From contig CAZDET010000055.1 in assembly GCA_964504335.1 (NCBI GenBank), positions 1-35,928 of the forward strand: a stretch of 35,928 bases of DNA, written 5' to 3'. The stretch's first letter is position 1; each line of letters begins with the position of its first letter. The notes below the pieces were generated by a model. That model was not told where the DNA came from, did not search any database, and saw nothing but the letters and a program-made list of their open reading frames with translations. Source of the DNA: CAZDET01 sp964504335. GTDB lineage: Bacteria > Bacteroidota > Bacteroidia > Chitinophagales > Saprospiraceae. The translations under genes and the position numbers were made by a program. This document shows positions 24,054 to 32,498 of the stretch, piece by piece.

Positions 24054-24061
24054 TATCTTCG
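24054..24061 (+). promoter_or_regulatory. Candidate -7 promoter box of the SusC operon
   Basis: TATCTTCG matches TAnnTTTG in seven of eight positions and ends 28 bases before the susC ATG. A TTTG (24028-24031) or TTTC (24032-24035) at the start of the palindrome lies 22 or 18 bases upstream, near the spacing expected for a -33 box. A protein bound to the palindrome would therefore cover the promoter. Confidence 0.45.
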
Positions 24062-24089
24062 GGCCATAATCAGAAATACTCACTGGATT

Positions 24090-27000
24090 ATGACTCAACC
24101 AATTAAATTAAGGGACACCCTTAAGCCTTGCCTTATCTTACTATTCTTCGGAATAGTCTTCCACTTAAACGCGCAAAGCAGAACCGTTTCAGGCACTGTC
24201 TTAGACTCTGATACCCAACAGGGAGTGATTGGAGCCAGCGTTCTCATCAAAGGAACGAGTAAAGGAACCATCACCGACATTGACGGGAAGTTTCAATTAG
24301 AGGTGCTTCCGGAGGAAACAATACTTATCTTTTCCTACGTTGGTTACACCACCGAAGAAGTTTCTATAGAAAACAAATCGAATATTCAGGTGGTGCTTTC
24401 CAGCTCGGTCGATCTCTCCGAAGTCGTCGTTACGGCCTTGGGCGTTCGGCGGGACGAGAAGGCGCTTGGGTATTCCGTGCAAAAACTCGGTGCCGAGGAT
24501 ATTGCAACCGTCAAGCCAACCAATATTACCAATGCTCTGGCCGGAAAAGTAGCGGGTGTCTACATCACCGGCTCCGCGGCGGGCCCGACAGCCTCGGCCA
24601 ACATCAACATCCGGGGTGCCGCCTCCTTATTAGGAAATAACCAGCCGCTTTTCGTAGTCAACGGACTTCCAATCACCAACGACCTGTACAGCTTCGACGA
24701 TGGCCTGAACGGCTCCACTACAATCGACTTCGGTAATGCAGCTCAAATCGTGAGCCCCGACGATATTGCCTCGGTAAATATTCTGAAGGGGCCGGCTGCA
24801 TCGGCCCTCTACGGAGCCCGCGCCGCAGACGGGGTGATCCTGATCGAAACAAAAACCGGCCAGAATGCCCAGGGCTGGGGAGTAGAGGTGAACAGCAGCA
24901 CCACCCTCGGCGATATTCTAAGAATGCCCGACTACCAGAACGAATTCGGCTTCGGCGGCGGCGGTAAGTATTCCTATAAAAATGGTTCGAATTACATCGG
25001 AGCCAACGAATACTACGAAGCCTACGGCGAAAACTGGGGGCCCCGCATGAATGGACAGCTCATCCGGCAATTTAACTCCGACGGCGAAGCGGTGCCCTTT
25101 ACACCAGCCGAAGATAACATTCGCGACTTTTACCAAACTGCCATCACTTCTATCAACAATGTGGCAATCAACAACGCCACCGACGCCGGGGATTCGCGCT
25201 TTTCCTTTTCGCGCCTCGATAGCCGAGGACTCGTCCCGAACACCGATTTGACACGCAATACTTTCCAAACCAGCCTGGGACGCTACCTCCTAGACGAAAA
25301 GCTGGAAGTCCGGCTTAATGCGATGTACGTCAATTCGTCTTCCGACAATGTCCCCAATGCCGGCTACGATGAATCTTCTTCCATCCAGTACGGCTGGCTG
25401 TGGTTTCCCCGCCAGGTGGAAATCGACGACCTGCGCGATTACTGGGAGCCGGGCCTGGAAGGCGTACAACAGCGCTACGTAGAAAACCTCTGGGTTAACA
25501 ACCCCTGGTTTATCGTCAACGAAAACACCAACTCCTTCCAGAGCAACCGCCTGATCGGTAATATCAAGTTGGAGTACGACTTTTCTCCCCGCTTCAGCGC
25601 CCGCTTCCGCTTCGGCGCGGATGTCTTGGACGAAGGCCGCCAGTTCCGTCGGGCTCCCTCTACCAAAGCGGTATTGCTGGGTAGCTATCGCGAAGATGAA
25701 ATCTCCTTCTACGAGACCAATGCAGAAGCACTCATTTCCTACAGCAGTGATGCCATGTCGGGCTCGGACTTCCAGTACGACATCAAAGTAGGTGGCAACA
25801 TCATGCGCCAAGACGCCAACTTTTTGGTAGCCAATAACCCACAGCTACAGCTTTTCGGTACCGATGAGAGTATCTACACGCTCAGTAATGCCCGTTCCGG
25901 CGTGCTGGTAGAATCCCAGAAGACCCGGGCGGGGATCAACAGCTTGTTCGGAGTAGCTACACTTTCTTACAAAAACCTGCTGTACCTCGATGCCTCTCTG
26001 CGAAACGACTGGACCAGCACCCTGGTGAATCCGGAAACGGGCCGGGATGGCTCCAATTTCTCTTTTGCTTACCCATCTGTTTCATTGAGTGCAATTGTGT
26101 CGGACATGCTGGCTATTCCAGCCAGTTCGTCCATTTCTTTTCTGAAGTTGAAGGCTAACTACGCGGAGGTAGGTAACGGAGCGCCACCCTATGCATTCAG
26201 CACCACATTTACCCCCCGACCTGCCTTTGGCAACAACGCCGTATTCTCCACCAACCGAACGGTGGCCGACCCCAATCTCACCAACGAGCGCACTCGTGCC
26301 TACGAGTTCGGAGCAGACATTCGCCTGTGGCAAGATCGATTCCGACTGGATGCGACCTACTACAACATGCTCAGCTTTGATCAGGTCATTCAGCTACCAG
26401 TGGCTTCCACCAGCGGCTTCGACTTTAAGTTGACCAACGGCGGTTCTATCCGCAACAAAGGCATCGAAGTGCTGCTGAGCGCAACACCCATTCTGAAAGA
26501 TCGCTTCAGCTGGGATGTAGTAGTAAACCTGGGCCACAACCGTGCAATCGTCGAATCCTTACCCGACGTAGTCACCGGTGGTCGCTATTCCATCATCGCG
26601 GATGTTTTTCCTGGTGACGAAGGCGGGTCTGACCTCGAATTCGTAGCCGAAGAGGGTGAACTCTACGGCCAGTTGTACGGACTTGGCTTCGTCCGCCATC
26701 CGGAAACGGGCGAAATTATTCATCAGAACGGCCTGCCACTCATAACCAACGAAAAAGTGAGCGCCGGGTCTTACCAGCCGGATGTCCGACTGGGTGTGAT
26801 GAACACCCTGAACTTCGGCAATTTCCGGTTCAGCTTTTTGGTCGATGGCCAGATTGGTGGTAGGATCTATTCGCGCTCGCACGCCCTGTATGCAACCGGG
26901 GGGACTATTACAAACGACGACGATCCCAATCTGCCGATTTCTACCACCGAAGGCCGCCAAACCTATAACGTTGCTTACGATAGTGACGGCGAACCCGTAT

Positions 27001-27452
27001 ACACCATCGACGATCCCGGTACCGGTGTAGTTGGCCCCGGCCTCAAGTGGGAAGATCTCAACGAAGACGGCGAAATCGACTTCGACCGGGAGACCAGCCC
27101 CAACGATGTCGCCGTGCAGCCCGGAGGTATCGGCTATGTCGGCTATTTCTACACCTACTACGGCAACGGTTTTAACCGCGATAACATCGAAGCAGCCACT
27201 TTCGACGCCACCTACTTCAAGGTCAGGGAAGTCAGCTTCGGGTATACACTTCCGTCGAACCTTCTGGACGGAATCGGCATCGCCAACGCGCGCGTTTCCC
27301 TGATAGGGCGCAACCTACTGCTATTCAGCGATGTGCCCACGATCGATCCGGAGACCTTCTCGATTCGCAACGGTCTTTTTGTGCCCGGTTTTGAGAGTAC
27401 GCAGATCTTTTCCACCCGCGAAATCGGTCTTTCATTGAATCTAGGATTCTAA
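24090..27452 (+). CDS. SusC/RagA family TonB-linked outer-membrane protein
   Basis: A 1120-residue TonB-dependent transporter. After the signal peptide (ending HLNAQ) comes a carboxypeptidase-regulatory-like domain (VSGTVLDSDTQQGVIGASV, about 30-115), a TonB-box-like SEVVVTALG, a plug domain with FVVNGLPITNDLY and VNILKGPAASALYGARAADG, and a long beta-barrel ending in an aromatic strand (LSLNLGF). SusC proteins form the outer-membrane channel under a SusD lid and take up oligosaccharides, peptides or other ligands using TonB energy. The 46-base gap to SusD indicates one transcript. No polysaccharide-degrading genes are near, so a sugar substrate is not supported. Control by the upstream MarR is likely. 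Confidence 0.96.
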   Translation: MTQPIKLRDTLKPCLILLFFGIVFHLNAQSRTVSGTVLDSDTQQGVIGASVLIKGTSKGTITDIDGKFQLEVLPEETILIFSYVGYTTEEVSIENKSNIQVVLSSSVDLSEVVVTALGVRRDEKALGYSVQKLGAEDIATVKPTNITNALAGKVAGVYITGSAAGPTASANINIRGAASLLGNNQPLFVVNGLPITNDLYSFDDGLNGSTTIDFGNAAQIVSPDDIASVNILKGPAASALYGARAADGVILIETKTGQNAQGWGVEVNSSTTLGDILRMPDYQNEFGFGGGGKYSYKNGSNYIGANEYYEAYGENWGPRMNGQLIRQFNSDGEAVPFTPAEDNIRDFYQTAITSINNVAINNATDAGDSRFSFSRLDSRGLVPNTDLTRNTFQTSLGRYLLDEKLEVRLNAMYVNSSSDNVPNAGYDESSSIQYGWLWFPRQVEIDDLRDYWEPGLEGVQQRYVENLWVNNPWFIVNENTNSFQSNRLIGNIKLEYDFSPRFSARFRFGADVLDEGRQFRRAPSTKAVLLGSYREDEISFYETNAEALISYSSDAMSGSDFQYDIKVGGNIMRQDANFLVANNPQLQLFGTDESIYTLSNARSGVLVESQKTRAGINSLFGVATLSYKNLLYLDASLRNDWTSTLVNPETGRDGSNFSFAYPSVSLSAIVSDMLAIPASSSISFLKLKANYAEVGNGAPPYAFSTTFTPRPAFGNNAVFSTNRTVADPNLTNERTRAYEFGADIRLWQDRFRLDATYYNMLSFDQVIQLPVASTSGFDFKLTNGGSIRNKGIEVLLSATPILKDRFSWDVVVNLGHNRAIVESLPDVVTGGRYSIIADVFPGDEGGSDLEFVAEEGELYGQLYGLGFVRHPETGEIIHQNGLPLITNEKVSAGSYQPDVRLGVMNTLNFGNFRFSFLVDGQIGGRIYSRSHALYATGGTITNDDDPNLPISTTEGRQTYNVAYDSDGEPVYTIDDPGTGVVGPGLKWEDLNEDGEIDFDRETSPNDVAVQPGGIGYVGYFYTYYGNGFNRDNIEAATFDATYFKVREVSFGYTLPSNLLDGIGIANARVSLIGRNLLLFSDVPTIDPETFSIRNGLFVPGFESTQIFSTREIGLSLNLGF

Positions 27453-27498
27453 ACCGGTTACCGTTCTGCTTAATCGTCTTCTTATTTAAAAAATAACC

Positions 27499-28977
27499 AT
27501 GTATACCAGATATATTTTCCCATTCCTGCTGCTGGGTTTGCTGTTCACCTCCTGCGAATCCTTCGAGGAGTTCAACGAAAACCCCAACGAGCCGACTCAG
27601 GTATCAGCTGATGTACTGCTGCCCAACGCGATTCGCAGCAGCGTCAATACCTCCGTGGATGCGTCTTTCCTCATCGGAAATAACGCCGCTCAATTGACGG
27701 CCAAGACCCTGCGATTGGAAGTCGATGCATACAACTGGAACGCCTTTCCGACTTATTGGGAGGGCTGGTATGAGAGCCTGACGGATGTTGTTTCTGTTGA
27801 GGAACTGGCGATCCAACAGCAAAACGAAGCTTTGGAAGGAGCGGCCATTGTACTGCGTTCCTGGATTTTTGCCAATCTCACAAATGCCTACGGCAACATC
27901 CCCTACACCGAAGCGATCCAGGGAGCTGGCGATAATTTTACGCCCGTTTACGACGACCAATCCGCGATTTACGCCGACTTATTGGCAGAGCTGGACCGTG
28001 CCGACGATCTGTTTGCCGCCGGAAACGGGGAAATCGGCGGCGATATTCTGCTCGGTGGTGACGCCAGCAAGTGGCGGAAGTTTGGAAACTCCCTGCGCCT
28101 GCGCCTGCTGATGCTCGCCAATCGCCAATTGCCGAATGCCGGTGCACAATTCGCAACAATCGTTTCCGAGGGCAATATTCTCAGTTCGAATGAAGACAAT
28201 GTTGCCTTGACCTACACCGGAAACTTTCCCAACGAATTCCCCTTAGTGCCTCTGAAAACAGGTGACTTCGACGCCGTAGCCATCAGCCAAACCTCCCTGG
28301 AGGTCATGAATCGATACAGCGACCCCCGCTTGCTCCGGTACGCTCGCCCGAACAATGAGGACTTTGATAAAGAGCCTCAATTTCTGGGTGCAATCAATGG
28401 GCAAGGAGAGACCTGCACCAAGAGTGGAGCTTCCCGGTTGGGGGTTCAATTTTATAACTATCCCGATCTGCGGCAGGCTAGCAGCCTGGGATTGCCCATG
28501 GCACAAGGCCTGATCATCACTTATGCCGAAGTTGCCTTCCTGTTGGCGGAAGCTGCGGAAATGGGCTGGATCACCGGAAACGTAGAAGACTTTTACCGCA
28601 CCGGTATTCAGGCGTCTATGGACTACTACCAGGTCGATTACGCGCCCTTTGGCTGGGCGGACTTCGGTGACTTTTACACCAATTCCGGCGTAGCCTACAG
28701 CACGACTACCGATATCTGGGAACAGAAATGGCTAGCCCTGTTTTTTACCGGATTAGAGCCTTACTTCGAGCTGCGCCGCTGGTACATCACAGCCGGCAAT
28801 ACGTTCGACGGCATCCCATTCGTCGATGCCGCCTGTGAAAACCTGAACAACGATCGCCTTCCGCTCCGGTTTCCGTACCCGTTGCAGGAAGAAAGTCTGA
28901 ACGCCGATAACTACGACGCGGCAGTCGATGCATTAGGCGGCAACGATCAAAATGCCGGTATTTGGCTGGTGCAATAA
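27499..28977 (+). CDS. SusD/RagB-like lipoprotein (SusD-like_2)
   Basis: A 492-residue surface lipoprotein with lipobox LLFTSC near residue 18 and the SusD start FEEFNENPNEPTQV. The helical TPR-like body includes YWEGWYESLTDVVS, ANAYGNIPYTEA-like NLTNAYGNIPYTEAIQG, KWRKFGNSLRLRLLM and EIWEQKWLALFFTGLEPYFELRRW-like WEQKWLALFFTGLEPY. This fits the PF12771 branch. It forms the substrate-binding lid over the SusC channel. A terminator-like hairpin follows it before the BCCT gene, so expression of the two halves of the cluster may differ. Confidence 0.94.
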   Translation: MYTRYIFPFLLLGLLFTSCESFEEFNENPNEPTQVSADVLLPNAIRSSVNTSVDASFLIGNNAAQLTAKTLRLEVDAYNWNAFPTYWEGWYESLTDVVSVEELAIQQQNEALEGAAIVLRSWIFANLTNAYGNIPYTEAIQGAGDNFTPVYDDQSAIYADLLAELDRADDLFAAGNGEIGGDILLGGDASKWRKFGNSLRLRLLMLANRQLPNAGAQFATIVSEGNILSSNEDNVALTYTGNFPNEFPLVPLKTGDFDAVAISQTSLEVMNRYSDPRLLRYARPNNEDFDKEPQFLGAINGQGETCTKSGASRLGVQFYNYPDLRQASSLGLPMAQGLIITYAEVAFLLAEAAEMGWITGNVEDFYRTGIQASMDYYQVDYAPFGWADFGDFYTNSGVAYSTTTDIWEQKWLALFFTGLEPYFELRRWYITAGNTFDGIPFVDAACENLNNDRLPLRFPYPLQEESLNADNYDAAVDALGGNDQNAGIWLVQ

Positions 28978-29006
28978 ACAGCTCATTCCGCTCAACTAAG
29001 CATCGT

Positions 29007-29046
29007 CGTCCCATCCTTGATAATTCAGGGTGGGACGCTGCTGTTT
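29007..29046 (+). terminator. Terminator-like hairpin between susD and BCCT genes
   Basis: CGTCCCA (29007-29013) pairs with TGGGACG (29031-29037), extended by CC/GG with a one-base bulge, and four T residues lie at 29043-29046. It could end part of the SusCD transcript. The T-run is short, so read-through or attenuation is plausible. Confidence 0.5.
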
Positions 29047-29065
29047 TCGGTAATTTACCTTACAC

Positions 29066-30655
29066 ATGGACAATCAGGAAAAAAAGCTCTTCGATATTTA
29101 CGCGCCGGTGTTTTATCCAGGGGCCTTTATTATCTTAACTACGATCGGCGTATCCTTCTTCTTCAGCGAGGATATCATCACCGTTTTTACCGCCTTTCAG
29201 CGATCTGCATCCGATAATGCCGGCTGGTTTTTCATCCTAGCAACCAATGTATTCGTGGCAGCAGGGCTGTACTTTGCCCTCAGTAAGTACGGGCGTATTC
29301 GGCTGGGCGGTGAAAAAGCCAAACCGGAGTTTTCGACTTTTTCCTGGTTTTCCATGCTCTTTTCTGCGGGCATCGGTATTGGCTTACTGTTCTATGGAGT
29401 AGCCGAACCCATGAGTCATTTCGCAACTCCCCCATTACCCGTAGCAAATGAGCCGGAGGCGGTGCGGCAGGCCATGTTGTATACCTTTTTGCACTGGGGT
29501 TTCCACGGATGGGGGCCTTATGTAGTGATTGGCCTGGCATTGGCCTTTTTCACCTACAATCGGGGCTTACCGCTCACCGTTCGGTCGTTGTTCTATCCAT
29601 TATTGGGAGAACGCATCAATCAATGGCCCGGTAGCGCTATCGATGTAATAGCAGTAGTGGCCACCTTATTCGGCCTCGCCACCACCCTGGGAATCGGAGT
29701 ACAGCAAGTAGCTGCCGGCCTCGATTACCTTTTTGGCGTATCGAACAACACGACCACTCATATCGTACTCATCACCTTGATCACTCTGGCTGCTACCACC
29801 TCGGTGGTGTTGGGCCTCGACAAGGGCGTGCGGTTCTTGAGTGTCTTTAACATGCGGCTGTCTATTGTATTTCTACTTGCAATACTAGTCCTTGGGCCCA
29901 CCGTCTATTTGTTAAACGGCTTCGTGCAAAATACGGGCCACTATTTCAATAATCTCTTCACTGTGGGAACGTGGGCGGAAGCCTACACGGGGGCAAGTTG
30001 GCAAAACGGCTGGACTATATTCTACTGGGCCTGGTGGATCAGCTGGTCGCCCTTCGTCGGCATTTTCATCGCCCGGGTATCGAAAGGACGAACCGTCCGG
30101 GAATTCGTGCTCGGGGTATTATTAGTCCCCTCTTTGTTGATCTTCTTGTGGATGTCCGTTTTTGGGGGCACGGCCCTGTATATGCAAATGAATGGGACTG
30201 CCGATATCGCCACCGCCGTACAGGCGGATATCTCTACCTCCCTTTTTGTGATGCTGGAAGAGTTACCCTGGTCTTCCATTACGTCATTCGTCGGAATAAT
30301 ACTAGTAACTATCTTCTTCGTCACCTCCTCCGATTCCGGCTCCCTGGTAATCGATAGCATTACCTCGGGTGGGAAACTGGACGCCCCGGTTGGGCAGCGC
30401 ATCTTTTGGGCCCTGCTGGAGGGAGCCGTCGCTGCTGCGCTTCTCTTTGCGGGAGGGCTGAAAGCGCTGCAATCCGTCGTTATTTCCGCCGGCTTACCGT
30501 TTGCTATCATTATCCTTTTTGTCATTTATTCCCTAGCGATCGGATTACGGCAAGAAATGCAAGCCCTACGGCGTAAGGCGGAAGAAAAAGAACGCCGGGA
30601 GTACGCGGAATACATTCAATCGCTTATCGAAAGACCAGAGCATGAAGATAAATAG
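29066..30655 (+). CDS. BCCT family transporter
   Basis: A 529-residue inner-membrane carrier of the betaine/carnitine/choline transporter family with about 12 membrane segments. Seen motifs are SAGIGIGLLFYGVAEPMSHF (GIGIG, comparable to GMGIG of the sodium-coupled carrier BetP), HWGFHGWGPY in the region of the aromatic substrate box, and the family signature WTIFYWAWWISWSPFVG. The charged C-terminal tail (QALRRKAEEKERREYAEYIQ) recalls the osmosensing tail of BetP. Substrates of the family are betaines, carnitine, choline, ectoine or DMSP; the exact one is not readable. Its end overlaps the Usp gene by 14 bases. It lies 88 bases after susD. Confidence 0.95.
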   Translation: MDNQEKKLFDIYAPVFYPGAFIILTTIGVSFFFSEDIITVFTAFQRSASDNAGWFFILATNVFVAAGLYFALSKYGRIRLGGEKAKPEFSTFSWFSMLFSAGIGIGLLFYGVAEPMSHFATPPLPVANEPEAVRQAMLYTFLHWGFHGWGPYVVIGLALAFFTYNRGLPLTVRSLFYPLLGERINQWPGSAIDVIAVVATLFGLATTLGIGVQQVAAGLDYLFGVSNNTTTHIVLITLITLAATTSVVLGLDKGVRFLSVFNMRLSIVFLLAILVLGPTVYLLNGFVQNTGHYFNNLFTVGTWAEAYTGASWQNGWTIFYWAWWISWSPFVGIFIARVSKGRTVREFVLGVLLVPSLLIFLWMSVFGGTALYMQMNGTADIATAVQADISTSLFVMLEELPWSSITSFVGIILVTIFFVTSSDSGSLVIDSITSGGKLDAPVGQRIFWALLEGAVAAALLFAGGLKALQSVVISAGLPFAIIILFVIYSLAIGLRQEMQALRRKAEEKERREYAEYIQSLIERPEHEDK

Positions 30656-31514
30656 TGTTTTTCTCTGCTTGGATTTATCTGCGACCGATCTGGCCGTTGT
30701 AAAATATATGGCTGCTCTCGGTCAGTTGTTGGATACTGTTGACCGCGTAACGCTATTCCACAACATCCGCTTCGACTTTCTGGAAGCCGCTTTCCCCCAG
30801 CCGCAAGACTACGAACGGCTTAAAGCAGCCATTCGATCTGAACTTGCGAAAAAGTACCTGCCCTACTTCGAATCGCTAAATTGCCAGACCGAGGTAGTTG
30901 TTCGGGATGAAAACAATACCACTGAAGCGATCATAGCATCCAAAAGGGAAGCACAAACGGACCTTTTTGTCATGGGAAAGAAAGCCGAACAGGAGGGGGC
31001 CGGCAGTGTTCCATTGAAAGTGTTGGCTACCGATAAAGGACGAACGCCTCTATTGTTGGTGCCGACAGATGTACAACCAGCTTTCCATATCCTGATTGCT
31101 GCCGTGGATCTCTCCAAACAAACTCCCAGATCTATCGGACTCGCCACTACCTTGGCACATGCATTCGACAAGAAACTAACCTACCTACACGTCTATCAGA
31201 TGCCCCTGACGTATTTTCCCTACATTCGAAAAGCCAGTAAAGAAGTCGAGCAACGGATTGAAGAAAACGCCAAAAAATCCTTCCAGGCCTTCGAGGCAGA
31301 AGCGGGTAGGCAAAATACAATCTCCTTTCAATTCCGTTTGGAAAAAGGCAGCGATGTATCTGATACCGTAACGGAATACGTCCATACAGAAGGCGGAGAC
31401 GCGCTGATCATCGGAAGGCTGAGCAAAGCCAATTTACTGGGCTACCGCATCGGAGGTGTCGCCAGGCGGCTCATCGTATCGGACGAGTTAAACGTTCCGA
31501 TTTTCATCCTTTAG
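30642..31514 (+). CDS. Tandem universal stress protein (UspA) domains
   Basis: A 290-residue cytoplasmic protein with two Usp domains (about 1-140 and 148-290). The first starts VFLCLDLSATDLAVVKYM and ends LLLVPTDVQ; the second starts FHILIAAVDLSKQTPRSI and ends GRLSKANLLGYRIGGVARRL...PIFIL. The usual ATP motif G-x2-G-x9-G(S/T) is not well kept in either half, so nucleotide binding may be altered. The start overlaps the BCCT stop by 14 bases, which implies translational coupling. Usp proteins are known to sit with and modulate some osmolyte carriers (TeaD with the ectoine transporter TeaABC), and this is the natural hypothesis here. Confidence 0.9.
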   Translation: MKINSVFLCLDLSATDLAVVKYMAALGQLLDTVDRVTLFHNIRFDFLEAAFPQPQDYERLKAAIRSELAKKYLPYFESLNCQTEVVVRDENNTTEAIIASKREAQTDLFVMGKKAEQEGAGSVPLKVLATDKGRTPLLLVPTDVQPAFHILIAAVDLSKQTPRSIGLATTLAHAFDKKLTYLHVYQMPLTYFPYIRKASKEVEQRIEENAKKSFQAFEAEAGRQNTISFQFRLEKGSDVSDTVTEYVHTEGGDALIIGRLSKANLLGYRIGGVARRLIVSDELNVPIFIL

Positions 31515-31527
31515 AACCTGTTTGAAT

Positions 31528-32487
31528 TCAGCCAACTACATCAATTACGACATTTCCAACTTTGTGTCCCTGATCCACGTAGTAGTGGGCCTCTTCCATT
31601 TGCTTCAATGAGTAGGTTTTGTCGATGACCGGTTCGAACTGCCCGCTTTCCAACAACTGCCGGAGAAGCTCTAAATCCGCTGGAGCCTCCCCGGCCAGCC
31701 CGGCGATGATGCGCTTCTTGGACCACAAGGGCAGCAACAACATGGTTAGATAATCCCCCAGCCCGGCACCACTACTCAAGAAGATGCCCCGATCGGTCAG
31801 TACGTCTTTGCTTTTGCTGTAGGAAGTCTTGCCTACCGTATCGAAAATGACATCGTAGATCTGACCACTCTTCGTGAAATCCTCTTTCTTATAATCAATG
31901 ACCCGGTCGGCTCCCAGCGAGCGGACTCGCTCGACATTCTTCGTACTGCACACCCCCGTTACCGTTGCACCAAAGTGCTTGGCAAGCTGCACTGCTGCAG
32001 TACCAATTGATCCGGACGCTCCGTAAATCAGGACTTCCTGCCCGGACTGAATGTTTCCTTTTCGCAGAAAGTGTAGGGCCGTTAATCCACCTACGGGCAC
32101 CGAGGCGGCTTCCTGACAACTGATGTTGTCCGGCTTGAGGGCCAGCGCCCCATCTTCGGGCACACACATGTAATCGGCGTAGGTCCCCGACTTCAGGCCC
32201 GTGGCTCCAAACACCCAGTCTCCTGGTTGAAATTTGGTCACGGCCGGTCCGGTCGCTTCTACCTGGCCGGCCAGCTCGTGCCCCAGAATGGGGCTTTTGG
32301 GTTTGGTAAATCCATTAAAGAACCGAATGATAAACGGATCGGCCTTCCGCATACGCACATCCCCCGCAGTAACGGTTGTAGCATGTATGCGCACGAGTAC
32401 TTCGTTGTCCTTGGGCACCGGCTTCGGCCGGTCGGCCATTTGAAGTACCTCCGGCCCTCCGTATTGCTCATAAATTACTGCTTTCAT
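31528..32487 (-). CDS. MDR-type NAD(P)-dependent alcohol dehydrogenase / quinone oxidoreductase
   Basis: A 319-residue medium-chain dehydrogenase/reductase. The GroES-like N-terminal domain (MKAVIYEQYGGPEVLQM; PILGHELAGQVEATG) precedes a Rossmann domain with YGASGSIGTAAVQLAKHFG. The cysteine set that binds structural zinc is absent, so it fits the zinc-independent quinone-oxidoreductase-like branch that reduces quinones or enones with NADPH. It is cytoplasmic. It begins 11 bases after the stop of the Asp-box protein, so the two are likely cotranscribed, though a functional tie is not obvious. It is convergent with the Usp gene (13 bases). Confidence 0.93.
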   Translation of the reverse strand: MKAVIYEQYGGPEVLQMADRPKPVPKDNEVLVRIHATTVTAGDVRMRKADPFIIRFFNGFTKPKSPILGHELAGQVEATGPAVTKFQPGDWVFGATGLKSGTYADYMCVPEDGALALKPDNISCQEAASVPVGGLTALHFLRKGNIQSGQEVLIYGASGSIGTAAVQLAKHFGATVTGVCSTKNVERVRSLGADRVIDYKKEDFTKSGQIYDVIFDTVGKTSYSKSKDVLTDRGIFLSSGAGLGDYLTMLLLPLWSKKRIIAGLAGEAPADLELLRQLLESGQFEPVIDKTYSLKQMEEAHYYVDQGHKVGNVVIDVVG

Positions 32488-32498
32488 CGGATGAGCTT

